Made by a program: the position numbers and the translations under genes. A stretch of 64,000 nt of DNA, taken from contig CM061132.1 of NCBI GenBank assembly GCA_030789695.1, positions 160,748,817 through 160,812,816 of the forward strand, given 5' to 3'. Shown here piece after piece: positions 21,977 to 33,663 of the stretch. The first letter of the stretch is position 1, and each line of letters begins with the position of its first letter. The notes beneath the pieces are model-generated. The model was not told the origin of the DNA and did no database searches. It saw only the letters and a program-made list of their open reading frames with translations. The stretch is from Scilla litardierei. Taxonomy: Eukaryota > Streptophyta > Magnoliopsida > Asparagales > Asparagaceae.

Positions 21977-23030
21977 GTAGCTATCACCAAGTTTGAGGCT
22001 TCGACTACTAGTCCAAAAAGTCAAAAGGTATTGTGACGAAACCAATCCTCTATGGACTCACACTAGGAAAAAGCATGTATCCAAATTCTCACTTCCCATT
22101 GTGGTCGGCCTCAGCAAATGTGATGTGAATCCATGCAACGGTGTATTGCGTATGTCTTAAGAGTAATTCAATTCAACACCGTTCAAACTTCAGTTAGATG
22201 TACTCATACATTTAACACTAAATTCTACAGCAATTTATTGCCCTACGAATGTGTGTCCGACTTACGAATAGTTTTAGATGAACAGTGGGGCATCTTGGTC
22301 ATTATTTGTATATTAAAATGACCCCATCTTGAAATTTTCTTATTCAATGCGACTTTCAAAAAACATAAGAGGATTGAATCACATCCCTGTCCGGTCACCT
22401 AAGAACATCAAAGGTGACTACCTGTGTGAGAAGACAAATATCACATGCATATTCGACATATTGTTCTTATGTACTCATTACATATATATGTATGTAGATT
22501 TTCTAAAGTAGCTATCACCAAGTTTGAGGCTTCGAATACTAGTCCAAAAAGTCAAAGGGTATTGTGACGAAACCAATCCTCTATGGACTCACTATGAAAA
22601 AGCATGTATCCACATTCTCACTTCCCATTGTGGTCGGCCTCAGCACATGTGATGTGAATCCATGCAACGGTGTATTGTGTATGTCTTAGAAGTAATTCAA
22701 TTCAACACCGTTCAAACTTCAGTTAAATGTACTCATGCATTTAACACTAAATTCTACAGCAATTTATTGCTCTACGAATGTGTCTGACTTACAAATAGTC
22801 TCAGATGAACTGTGGGGCATCTTTGTCATTATTTTTATATTAAAATAACCTCATCTTGAAACTTTCTTATTCTATGTGACTTTCAAAAAACATAAGAGGA
22901 TTGATTCACATCCCTGTCCGGTCACCTAAGAACATCAGAGGTGACTACGTGTGTGAGAAAACCAATATCACATGCATATTCGACATATTGTTCTTATGTA
23001 CTCATTACATAGATATGTATCATGTATGTG
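21977..23030. repeat. Tandem duplication, period about 531 bp
   Basis: The block beginning GTAGCTATCACCAAGTTTGA at 21977 recurs at 22508 and continues for about 520 bp with scattered substitutions and small indels, ending near CATTACATAGATATGTAT. It lies between the LTR and the end of the copia pol remnant. No protein is apparent. Confidence 0.85.
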
Positions 23031-23141
23031 TTAATATAACACTATTGGGAAAACATATATCATTCCAACACAATGAATGAAGTAAACATCTTTAATTGAA
23101 TAACATCAATGTTTTGCAGAGTATAATCATAACCATTTTTT

Positions 23142-23940
23142 TCAAATTCTACGCAATCCCAGAGTTTTTACATGTTTCTTAAATGCATCTCTGATAATTG
23201 GCTTGGTAATAGGATTTGCAACCATATTGTGTGTAGATATATACTAGATTGAAACAATCTTATTAGCCATAATGTCTCTCACAAAATGATATCTTATGCC
23301 AATATGGTTGTACAATTGTGATATTTTGGGACCTTGCAGTAAGCTATCGCAACTTCAATATACAACGAGTTCCACTTTTATTTCTTACACCCAAATTTTA
23401 TAGAAACTGTCGTAACCAAATAGCTTCCTGGACTCCCAGTGAAGCAACAATAAACTCTGCTTTCATGGTTGATAGAGCTACACAAGATTGTTTTTTGTTA
23501 TACCATGATATGGGCCCATCTCTAAGTAAGAAAACATCCCGATGTAGATGTCCTCTCATCTACATCTCCCCCAAAGTCTGCATCAGTCTAGCCTTCCAGT
23601 TTGATGAACGAACCCTCATAACACAAATTGTCGTTGGATGTGCCCTTCAAATATCTCATTATCCTCTTCACAGCCTTCTAGTGCTCAATTCCAAGATTCG
23701 ATTTACCAATCCTACCGCATGACATGTGTATGGCCTTGCCCACAACATAGCATACAATTAACTCTACTGCACTTGCATAAGGTACTCTCGACATCTTCTT
23801 TTCGCCCGACGTGTTAAGACAACCATTTAAACTCAAATTGTCGCTCTTTGCCGTTGGAATTTCAATTGGATTACATTTTGACATGCTGAATCATTCTAAT
23901 ACTTTGTTGATATATGATTCTTGCGACAAAGCAAGAAATC
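23142..23940 (-). pseudogene. Copia Pol remnant: end of RT and RNase H
   Basis: Reading down the minus strand with frameshifts one sees LSQESYINKVL, MSKCNPIEIPTAKSD, MSRVPYASAV, then the RNase H block ISWYNKKQSCVALSTMKAEF and VQEAIWLRQFL, then GIRYHFVRDIMANKIVS and NPITKPIIRDAFKKHV, ending LGLRRI and a stop at 23142-23144. These are standard copia C-terminal motifs. Several stops and frameshifts make it non-functional. Confidence 0.85.
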
Positions 23941-26215
23941 TGCAACTGTCCGAAATTTTCGTTGAAATTGGTAGTAATTTTCTGTATTTTCCTTAAAGTT
24001 TGTGTTTACTTTTCTTCGAATTTCTTATTTTTCCTTTAAATTCTTTTTCCATTTCCATTTCTTTTCCTTACAGATTTTTCTTCTCTTTTCCGTCAGCCCA
24101 ATAACCCGCAGCCCAAGCCTAAGCCCCTTTCACCTTTTCTTTTCTTTTAATCTCTTTTCACCTCTTGACAAAGTCCAAGCCCATGGCCCGTATAATTTTC
24201 CTCTTTATTATTTCTTTCCGCCAAAGCCTGCAGGAAGCCCAAATGCCCATGTCTTATTAAACCTTAGCTCCCATCCTACCATCTCATGTGCCCCCTCTCT
24301 CCAGCGGATGAAGAAGCAGTCGCCGACCCTCTCATCTATTCGAAATCCTAACCCCGTTCGAAACTAGCCGTCGTCTTGTGCCTCTTTCAATTACGCAAGT
24401 TTTCCGCCACATTCTCGTCCATGTTCTCTTCTAACGGCCCCCTCCTACCTATATATCTTCTTCCCTCCTCCCTCATGGGATTTTTATACGAAAATCTTAT
24501 TTTTCCTCTAAAACTTTTTGAGCTTTCGGTCTCGATTTCTTCGGATTTTGGTTTTGATTTCTCGTGGGGTTTATCATTTCACTTCTTCTCGTGGATCAAG
24601 CAACCATCATCGTTGATGGAGGGCTTGAGCGAGAAATTCATGGATTTTGGCCAACTACAATGAACAGTAAATTATTTCTAACCTCAAGTTCTCGGTTTAT
24701 AATTTTTATTTTAGTTTTGCTTTAATTTTTCTAAAATCTTAGGAGAATGTTGGAATTTATTGAATGATTAAATTGTGGGGTTTTGGTTTTATCAGAAAAT
24801 GATGCTTCATGGAACCTTCAATGGAATTTTTTCTATTGAATGTTAAGATTTCGACGGCCCTAAAGGGCCTTGCAGCGTTCGGCGCTGCACTCTTCGCCCC
24901 TAGTTTGGTCCTTTAGTTGATCGTTGGGGATTATTTTGCTGCCGACGTGGGTATTCGTTGACTGTTGATCTTATAGCTGCCTCCTTGGGCTATCTTACTG
25001 TTGGGTGTCATGGTGTTTTGAAATGTTGCCGAGTTCTATTGGGCTAATGCCCTTGCAGTTGTTCATCTGGTTGACTTCCTTACTAGTGTCAATTGGGCTT
25101 CCGCACTGTCGTGACCCCTGGACCCCGTGCCATTTTTGTATCATGTTTGTTGTTATTACTTTTGGCCTTTGGCCCACGGGTGGTTGGCCCCTTGCTCTAG
25201 GGGTCACTGGTTTCATTTGTTGATAGGTATGTATGCTTGATATTATTCATTACTACAATTGCGGAAAAAATCATGGGCTGGTAAACTGCAACATTGTTTT
25301 AAAGGTACCACTAGTGAATCTGATTCCATACTCGTAAAAATGTTTATTTCGTGTACAATGATTTTCATATTTAATTTCATTTCGACTTTAATTTTTGAAG
25401 TGTGTGACAAACTAAACGGTTTCCTCTTGATGAAGTACTTGGCTTCATTTACCATCATGAAACAAGTTAAACCCTTAATAATTATTATTACTATCCTTCG
25501 AATTAACTGTGGAAATTACTTTTGATCAAGTACATGACACCATTACATAAATCATTTGTGGGATTACTTCATATCATGCAATAATCAAAATGACTTTACC
25601 TGACATGAACAATATGTGTAGTTTAGGTTGGGGCTATACATGAACTGATAATCTCTCTATCATGTTGAACTTGTTGGAAATTAATACTTGATTCTTGAAA
25701 CGTTGGATACATGAATCTTGAGATGGTAACCACTAACTACGCATATAACGTTGGATACATGAATCTTGATATAGTAACCACTAACTGCGCATATTTACAA
25801 AAGATGTGACACATGAAATTTTGAGAGATGTTGTCTCATTCACAACACATACGATGCAAGCTATAGTAATATCTACATTTTTGAAATTGAATGATACAAC
25901 TCCTGACACATCAACTTATGGCATGAAAGCAATATAACAATGGTAACAATCCTTGAAATACTACACTTAACATCATACAGAATAATAAACAATATTACAC
26001 TTGACTCACTGGGATTTGGAAAACTCATATTAAAGAGTGCGGGAGTGACTGGAACGATGCTTTCGGCCCGTATCTGGGGATCCTATCATGAATATGCTTA
26101 CCCGACGAGTCCTCTTTATGTATCTGTTTGGACAGTCAGAATGATACAAAGTCCCTTCCTGTTTTTGTGTTTGGACTCGGCACAGGATAGCTTCATGTGG
26201 TACAGAAATTAGCAA
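23941..26215. other. Unclassified 2.3-kb segment replacing the copia RT core
   Basis: Copia motifs stop just before this segment on both sides (LSQESYINKVL on the low side, MEKEIDLMKVN on the high side). The segment is pyrimidine-rich at 24000-24480, contains two tight hairpins (24856-24869 and 24872-24888), GC-richer sequence at 24845-25220, and a duplicated 54-bp unit at about 25697-25800. It might be a remnant of another LTR, but I could not find matching termini or a target duplication. Confidence 0.5.
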
Positions 26216-28644
26216 TTAGATTGACTTTCATCAAATCTATCTCTTTCTCCATGGCTTTCCTCAGATAATCTCAAACATGACAAGATAGAGCTCTTCTACA
26301 CTCTGGGATTCCTTATCATCTTTTGGTACAGCAATTAGGGCTTCCCCTTCAATTTCAAATCTATGTCAGAGAACCTTAGCCCTTTAACTCTCCCAACTGA
26401 CTCATCAATTTGGGAATTTTTAATGACTCCTTTGTTGGACACACCGTTCCCACTAACTTCAGGAATTTAAGGAGCACTCTTGTATCTCAAATGACTTAAA
26501 GCTTACGAAGTTCGAATCTTCCTAATCATGGAGATCATCTTCATTTCTAACTTTGCCCATCTTCTCTGTGATAGCATCGTCTTCTTGCTCCCCCAAGAAA
26601 ACATAACCCGTTGAGTGTTCAGAGTATTAGATGAATATACTCTTCTTTTCTCTGGGTCCTAATTTTCCATGTTTACGAGAAGTATCATGTATATAAGAGT
26701 TCATATGGGTTTTATGAACAGATTTAGAGGGCAATAGATTCAAAACATGTATCGCAGTTAGTAGTGCATCTTCTCAATACTTAATTGGTAAATTTGCTGG
26801 TAACATCATGCATCAACCATCTCTAAAAGGGTTCTATTCTTTCTCTCAACTACGCCACTTTGCTGAGGTGTTCCAGGAATAGTTAATTATCTAATAATTC
26901 CCTTTTCATTACATAAATCCTTAAAATGAGCTGACAGATCCTCTCTCCCATGGTCTGTTCACAATGTTTTAACCATTCTATCCAATTGGTTCTTAGCTTC
27001 GTTGAGAAATAATCTGAAGCCGTCGAAAGCCTCGGATTTATAGGATATACTGTATACTTTTCCAGACGGAGAGTAGTCGTCTATGAATGTAGGCACCATG
27101 TCTTACCCTTACACTCATGAGTCCAAAGATATCAAAGTGTATAAGTTGTAAAGGAGTATCAACTCGTTTTACCTTTCCAAATGATTTCTTATTTATTTTA
27201 CCTACTAAACATAATTCACATACTGGAATTTCTATTTTGGTGAGAGACCTCAAACGTCCCTCTTTTGCCAAGCGCTCCATCCTATAGCTTTTTCTACATG
27301 AGCCAGTCTAGCATGCCATAAATTTACATCATTATCATTTGTTTCAGACGGAGATGTGGTTAACTTATATCCAGAAGAACAATTATCAATACTAAGAAAT
27401 GCCAAATCATTAAAAAAAGGACCAGATCCATAAAATACATTACACAAGCTAATGTTCAAATCATATTCTTCAAATAACAAATCAAACCCAAACTTAACTA
27501 AGGTTACAACACAGACTAAATTCTGTCTTATTTCAGGAGTGTACAACACATCATGCAACAATAAAGTCCGTCCTCCGTGCAATTCTATTTTGCACGTTCC
27601 AACTCCCTTTACTTCCTACTTGTTATTGTTGCCCACAAACACACATCTGGTTCCACTAGAAACACGACGATACTCCATATAGCAGTCTATATATCTGGCT
27701 ATATAGTCTATCGCTCTTGAATCAACAACCCACAAATGATTAGGTTCTATGAGCATAACAAAACTAGACACGTACGCAAATAACAAAAAATAAAAGAAGA
27801 GTCGGAAGTTATCTTCTTCAACTCAGGACAATCTCGAGCGAAATGTCCCTTCTGACAACGGTTGTAGCTCCTTAGCTTTTCAACATTCATCTTCTTCTTC
27901 TTTTCAACCTTCTTCAGCTCCTTATTTTTGAATTTTAGAGCTGCATTTTTACCTTTGTTCTTCTTCCAGAACCTTTTTTCCTTAAAGTTGATTCTCTTGA
28001 AACTTGACTCCATCATGTAGGAATGAGTTTGTGTTTCAGGAAAGATAACCTCCCATCTTCCAGCTATACGTGACGTGACACATCATCAAAAGTATTGACA
28101 CTTTCATTATGAGTCAAGTTTACTTTCATATGTTCCCAAGAGCCGGGCAAGGAGCGAATCACAGCTTGCACTTGTTGTTCATCATTGTGGTTGAACACAA
28201 CAGTAGCTGGCTCCTTAATCATTTTGAATATCTCCCGGAGATGTTGCTTGATTGTGATATTGGAGCTTATCTTATAAGTATCAAACTTAATAGTCAGCTG
28301 CCTTAACTTTGACACAAAAGTTTCTCCCAGCCTATCGTTCAAAACCTTTCGCTTGTCACTTATATGTGGATAATCCTTGTACTTACATGCCAAGTCATTC
28401 TTCATCGAGCTTACAAGTATACCACATGCAATGGCATGCTTTTTCTTCCATCCATTGTAAGCTTCTACTGCACGTCTATGCTGGGCAATATAAACATCAC
28501 CTGGATCTTCCATCTTATTATTAATAACTTCAATGACATCTTGTTCCTACAAAACATACTTAATTCAGAAACTCCAGTGAAGTTGTCTCCATAGATACGA
28601 TCTACTATGTTTAGGTCAGCAATGATATTTTTGGTAACCGCCAT
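26216..28644 (-). pseudogene. Copia Gag and integrase remnant
   Basis: The gag begins MAVTKNIIADLNIVDRIYG at 28644, shifts frame, then continues as a UBN2-type capsid region (QHRRAVEAYNGWKKKHA, LRQLTIKFDTYK, VIRSLPGSWEHMKVNL). A damaged zinc knuckle follows (YNRCQKGHFARDCPEL near 27830; the first Cys is replaced by Tyr-Asn-Arg). GAG-pre-integrase is seen as LHDVLYTPEIRQNLV and LWHARLAHV, then integrase as CELCLVGKINKKSFGK, PLQLIHFDIFG and, near 26860, IPGTPQQSGVVERKNRTLLEMV. At least five frame breaks are present. Confidence 0.85.
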
Positions 28645-28726
28645 TTATGTAGGATGGATTTAATTATAACTGAAATAAAGACATTTTGAATATTAGTGTT
28701 TTGTCTAATAAAATCCATATATAGGA

Positions 28727-28886
28727 TTTAATGTAGAAAAGGTGGCACCTGATCCAATGGATCAGGTGCTAAGACACAAAAAGGTGGGAAGTACAAGCCC
28801 CCACATGGGCTTGTACTCGCTGGGTCCCACCTTTTTGTGTCTTACACCTGATCCATTGGATCAGTTGCCACCTGCTCTATATTAAT
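28727..28886. mobile_element. Hairpin MITE
   Basis: A nearly perfect inverted repeat. The left arm at 28741-28789 (GGTGGCACCTGATCCAATGG, then ATCAGGTGCTAAGACACAAA) pairs with the right arm ending at 28872, leaving a loop that itself pairs (GTACAAGCCC with GGGCTTGTAC). The flanks TTAATGTAGAAAAGGTGG and the reverse complement of the right flank (TTAATATAGAGCAGGTGG) extend the similarity, so the ends lie near 28727 and 28886. A TTA-type target duplication (PIF/Harbinger style) is possible but not proven. Confidence 0.75.
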
Positions 28887-29806
28887 CTCATATATATATG
28901 CCAATAGCGTAGTCACTAATCATATGATCTAGCTAATAATATGGAGTTGAAAGTTTATTAGATTACCCATCATCATCCATGACTAAAAACTTCACCTTAT
29001 TTTTAAAGACACTTCCAAAAATATATCTATACTTATATCTTTGGACAGATATAAGTCCATGTACATTATCAGCATATCATATAACTCCCACTAAATTTAT
29101 GTATTCACAGAGAACATAAATTCTAAATACAGATAGAAACATATTCTTTAATAAATCAATAATATTTACATAAAATACTATTACATAACACTACGACACT
29201 ATTTGCATAAAACGGTGTTTTTATTAATTCTGGCAGAAAAGTCAAGTGGGATTGTTTTGATAATTAACACTAATAATTAATACTCAACGAACCACAATTG
29301 CCAATATAACGATCAAATTTAACATCAAGCTTCCTAGAGTTTCAAACAAGAATTTAATTTCTTATACATAAACTTAATACATTGATTGGAATACTCCTGA
29401 ATGTACATATGTATACCAAAAACATTTATGCTAATCAATAGTAAAAGCATGCATTTACTACTGTATTCAATATAGTAATATAACAGAATATCTTTTTATA
29501 TCAAACACGTTGAATTGGGGCCAAATCCCCTAGTCAACAAGTAATAAATTCAAACATATTCAGTTTGTGGATGTAAAACCATGTGTTGTATTGTAATCAA
29601 ATTAATCAACGCGTGAACAAATTCATGGTATATGCAGCATGTATTATGGTTCTGTTATGCAATGATATTCCTAATCAACTCCTTGGTTCTGTTAATCCAC
29701 AGTATCTGTAGTAAATCAAATTAATCAACAAGTCATGAATTATCATGTGATTATGCAGCAGAAAGGATCACTATTGGAAATGGTGCTGCACATAGCATTA
29801 ACATAC
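28887..29806. other. AT-rich stretch below PP2C exon 6; no exon recognised
   Basis: If the last PP2C exon lies further downstream, this is part of a long intron; otherwise it is 3' flank. No coding or element signature was recognised. Confidence 0.4.
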
Positions 29807-31321
29807 CTCTCTTCCAACATTGCAGAGCCTTCTTCAAATAGCTCCTCAACAGAACCCACAGATGAAAGTTTGTTGGTATGTTTATTGGCAGAATTTTGAG
29901 ATCGTAGGCTTAAAAAAAGAGATCTCAACTTATTCTGGTGCTTCTTTGGAGAGGGTGGCAATACAGAATGATCAGATGGTACAATATCAACAACAAGGCA
30001 AGTGGTATCATCTTTTAATCCACTAGTTCTCAATGCTTCCTAAAACAATCAAACAGATAGATAACTAAGCTATAGAATTTTGAAATGCATATGCATACTA
30101 TTGCTTGAAAAGTGAATCCTAAAAACTTAGCTGATGTTAAAGATCACCTTAACAACCAGCTTAGCAGCAAGCTCAGCAGGTAATCCCCTGCAAGCCTTAG
30201 CAGCCAATTCAGATGAAAGGGCATCCCATATGCCATCTGAGGCAATAATCAGTCTCCCTCCAGCGTTAGAAAGCTAAAAACAAAACAAAGAACATCCAAT
30301 AACAAAAATCTGTCAAATGCACCATTGCATCAAACAGTATTTTTTTTTTTGAGAGTTTACCTTCACTTGCTTAACATGGGGAATTGGCACAATGAACTCA
30401 CCAACATCGGTATCCCCAATGGACCTCGAAAGGCATAGCCCACCTGGCCAACACCGCAGAGGACCAACCTGTAAAGCATCAAGACACAATTGAGAATTCC
30501 ATAATAAGCAAGCCTTCAATAATAGATAGATCCTGCTCAATTTAGAATACCTCTTGTCCACCACAAAGATTAAGCCTCCCAACTTCTCCGCCACTAGCAG
30601 TGACCCTCTCCCTTTCCTCAACATTCTCTTCCAATCTATGATCAACAGTCAGCAAAGACACCACTCCACCTTGTAAATCCAATATACATCTCGAATCGCC
30701 TACCGAAGCCACGGTCACAGTCCACCCATCAATCACAACAAAGGTCACCGTGGTCCCTGAAGCCTCTCCTGCCACGAAAACCCATCTCAAAGATCAGACC
30801 TTTATGTCTCCAAAACCTTCAAAACAACAACAAAATTATACCTTTTCGCTGGAAATCGATATCAGTCTTTACAAAACCAGCAACCAATGCCCGAGGAAGC
30901 TCTTGCAGCCATTCATCCCTTCCAATTCCTTGAGGGATCGCGCTCATCACATGATCAAGGAGATGCTCTTTCGTGAAGACGGCTGCGGATACTCCATTGT
31001 GCCCATCAAAGATCTGAAGCCAATAGCTCACTCAGGACTTCAACAAAGGACACGCAAATGTAAATGGAGAGCGCAAAAGAGATGGGATGAAGGCGGTGAC
31101 CATACCGCAAAGACTGAGAAAGCAGTCGAAGGATTCCCATGGATCCGAAGGCAATCGGGCTTGATCAAGAACAAATCTTCCCCTCTCTTCGCGAGTCCAG
31201 CGTGCCCGTACCTCAGCGACGGCCTCTCCGACCTCTCGCCGCGGAGCTCGCGGCCGATTAGGGTTGCGAGAGGCACCAGGGGAGGTCTCGCGCCCGGATC
31301 TCGAAGCTGATGGTTCGTCAT
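29807..31321 (-). CDS. Protein phosphatase 2C (PP2C), six exons, 3' end not found
   Basis: Exons on the minus strand: 31106-31321, 30842-31013, 30551-30768, 30361-30468, 30148-30273 and 29807-30039, joined by GT-AG introns of 73-108 bp with frames that fit exactly (72, 57, 72, 36, 42 and 77 full codons). The product starts MTNHQLRDPG and keeps all PP2C metal-binding motifs: GED (residues 47-49), FDGHNG (74-79), SVGDSRCIL, the TVDHR block, CWPGGLCLSRSIGD, IIASDGIWDAL and KDDTT. The enzyme removes phosphate from Ser/Thr using Mn/Mg. It closely resembles the plant subgroup containing Arabidopsis At1g47380, including the GSVEELFEEGSAMLEER tail. That subgroup continues into a further Cys-rich C-terminal exon. 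Here exon 6 ends at a good donor (GTATGT), and the last exon was not found. Read-through would add 20-odd unrelated residues to a stop at 29743. Confidence 0.9.
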
Positions 31322-32110
31322 CTCTCAAACAAGCGAACGAGCTCCAGAAAAAGAGACAGATAGAAAACCCTAATCCATCACCACATCAGCAACAGGATCG
31401 ACATTTGCAGATAGATCCGAGATCGCGTCAGGAACGGCTGGCTTCACTCGATTCCATTACCGGAGGCCAAAACCCTGACTAATCTCGGCGGAGATCCAAT
31501 GTGAGTTGTTGCGAAGGGGTCGAGGAGAGAGAAAGCGACAGATATGAAAAAAGCTCGGAGAGATCTCTTTTGGGGGGGATGTTGTGAGTTCTGTTATATG
31601 AGATTTTTCAAAGGGTTTTCCCCATCCTTTATTCTGTTTCTCTCTCTGGATTCACTGCGGAGACCAGATGGGTTTGCTTTTTTCTTGTGTCTGAGAGAGG
31701 GGAGAAGGGCGAGAGACTTTGATAAATGCACTCTGATTTCCTGGATATTGTGCTCCATACTACTCGTGTTCGCAATTACAGAAGGGAGACACTTTGCGCA
31801 TCCACTATTTAGCTCTGTGCACACACCACTTATTTACAAGTTTGTCATTATTTCTACGTCACTCTCTCTTTTTCTATGCCCCCTCCTCAACATCCACATC
31901 TCCCTTCCTCCTCCTCAGTCGACATCCACAGCCTATCTCTCCATCTTTTCCTCTGAAGACGAACATCGTCATCGTCCTCCGACCTCTCGGCCCCCCTCTA
32001 CATCCTTTGACCTCCCCAGACCCATCCACTCCTCTTCCGCCCCCTACTCTCACCTTCCGTAAGCCTCACTTTCACTCTTCCCCACAGTTCATTCAAAGTC
32101 CTAGTAAAAT
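31322..32110 (-). promoter_or_regulatory. PP2C 5' leader and promoter region
   Basis: Upstream of the PP2C start on the minus strand. The 31322-31530 part is A/G-rich and likely 5' UTR; 31600-32060 contains purine-rich (GA)n-like tracts on the minus strand. No clear TATA box was fixed. Beyond about 32110 the sequence becomes the retrotransposon nest, so at most about 0.8 kb of native upstream DNA remains. Confidence 0.5.
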
Positions 32111-32227
32111 TGTAACAGCATGTTCTCATCAAGACAAACTATTTACGTATTTGACCAATTTTTCAAATTTTAAACTATTTTATAATGGTTTGTCATGAGT
32201 TTTACTGATTTCAAAAAATTCTAATAA

Positions 32228-32339
32228 TGTTATAAACGGGCTTTTGGTGGGCCTACCCGTTAGTGGGTATACATCTATTATGTAACCCTACCACTATAAA
32301 TACAGGGCTATGGATTCCATAGCCAACACGTTTACAACA
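32228..32339 (+). repeat. 5' LTR of the copia element
   Basis: 112 bp, with a TATA box (TATAAATA, 32295-32302). Five substitutions from the 3' copy. Confidence 0.95.
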
Positions 32340-33663
32340 CGTTATCAGCACGCTCGAAGCTGAGCCGAACCCCTGCCGACGGACGGACGCGACGCGAACG
32401 GGCTTCCTTCACCGAACGTCGCTAGATCCGGCGGGTAGGATCTGGAGGTAACTTTCTCCCTAGATCTAAATATTCCATATGCGCATATGTAGAGATCCAA
32501 TTTCTCGGATCAATCGCTCAAAATTCTATCGTTTTTATTGTTAAAAATCAACCTTTTACAATAAAAAACGATTTTTTGGAGATCAAAAAAACACTTTTTT
32601 CTACTAAAAATTGGATTTTTATCCCCAAAATCTATCAAACCCTCAGGGGATCTTCTCGCCGGAACGCGAATCCCCCCCAAAATCTCGCGCCAAAACCCCG
32701 CCCGCCGCCCGAAGCGGCGGCACCACCCCCCCCCCCACCCCCCCCCCGGCCGCTGCGACGGCGGGCTCGACCCGCCGCCAGCAGCGGCTGGGCGGCCAAA
32801 CGGCCGGGCTGCGAAACCCGCCGCCGCCAGCGGCGGGCCCCCATCCCCCCCCCCCCCCCCCCCCCCCCGCCGCCCGCAGCGGCGGGCCCCCCCGGCATCC
32901 GCTCGTATCGGGCCCCCCCGGTGCGCGCCAATGTCCGGAAACCCTAGCCGCCTGAAGCGGCAATCCGCGCGACCAAAAACCCTAATTAGGGTTTAACCCC
33001 GAAAATTTTTCGATTTTCAAAACTTTTTCAGATTTAATTGCGATTTTTTCGTCAAAATCTGGACAAAATTACATGTGATTTTATCCATCGACTTTTTATT
33101 CGGATTATATGATTTTTCTAAACGTTTAAAAATTAAGAAGATCCTGCGACCGCTCTGCCGTTAGTCAACTAACCTAAAGGTGTATGACGTTGCCTAGTGG
33201 TCCAATAATTTTTAAACGAAAGATTTCATTTTCCATTATAAACTGCCTGTGATGATTAAAATTGCCTGTAATGAATAAACTGCCTGTGATGATTAAATGA
33301 CTGCTGCATTTTATCTGCCTGCGATGAATGTCAATATTTGCTGTGGTTTTGGATCGGCTAGAGATCACCATTTTATTTTCCCGCATTTTTTTCTTTTGAG
33401 AGAAATATGTAGTGAGGATAATTTTGTAATATTACAAGACCGGCGGACGCCTCAAGAAGATGAAGGACTATTCCAGAAGAATAGGGGCCCCACGGGGGTT
33501 CCCGAGTTGTACTTTCATTTCTTTTTGGGACTGTAATGGACTGTAATTAATATGGTGATTAGCCGATCCACGCAGCAAATATCTGTGTCTGATGTGCTTA
33601 ATTATTTATTTTTCTGCGAAAATATCTAATTATTGCCTATCTTTTTACATGCTAGAGTGATAA
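32340..33663 (+). other. Untranslated leader of the copia element
   Basis: Begins with the primer-site candidate and then holds a very GC-rich block at 32690-32970. This has long C runs and five copies of a small hairpin of the form GCCGCC-loop-GCGGC (near 32706, 32773, 32819, 32869 and 32949). The rest is AT-rich with a repeated TGCCTGTGATGATTAAA motif (33245-33300). No start codon upstream of 33664 opens a supported gene. Confidence 0.7.

Larger units (their letters stand above)
21085..28644 (-). mobile_element. Decayed Ty1/copia retrotransposon
   Basis: On the minus strand the order is gag, zinc knuckle, GAG-pre-integrase, integrase, (RT lost), RNase H and a downstream LTR, which is the copia order. 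The gag start is a probable ATG at 28644. The upstream LTR was not found and may be deleted. The flank next to the downstream LTR reads CAAGG (21080-21084). The RT core is replaced by unrelated sequence (23941-26215). Confidence 0.8.

Noticed and set aside
32611..32963. Overlapping Pro-, Gly- and Arg-rich frames in the copia leader
   Set aside because: They come from C/G runs and CCG repeats; the element's real gag starts at 33664.
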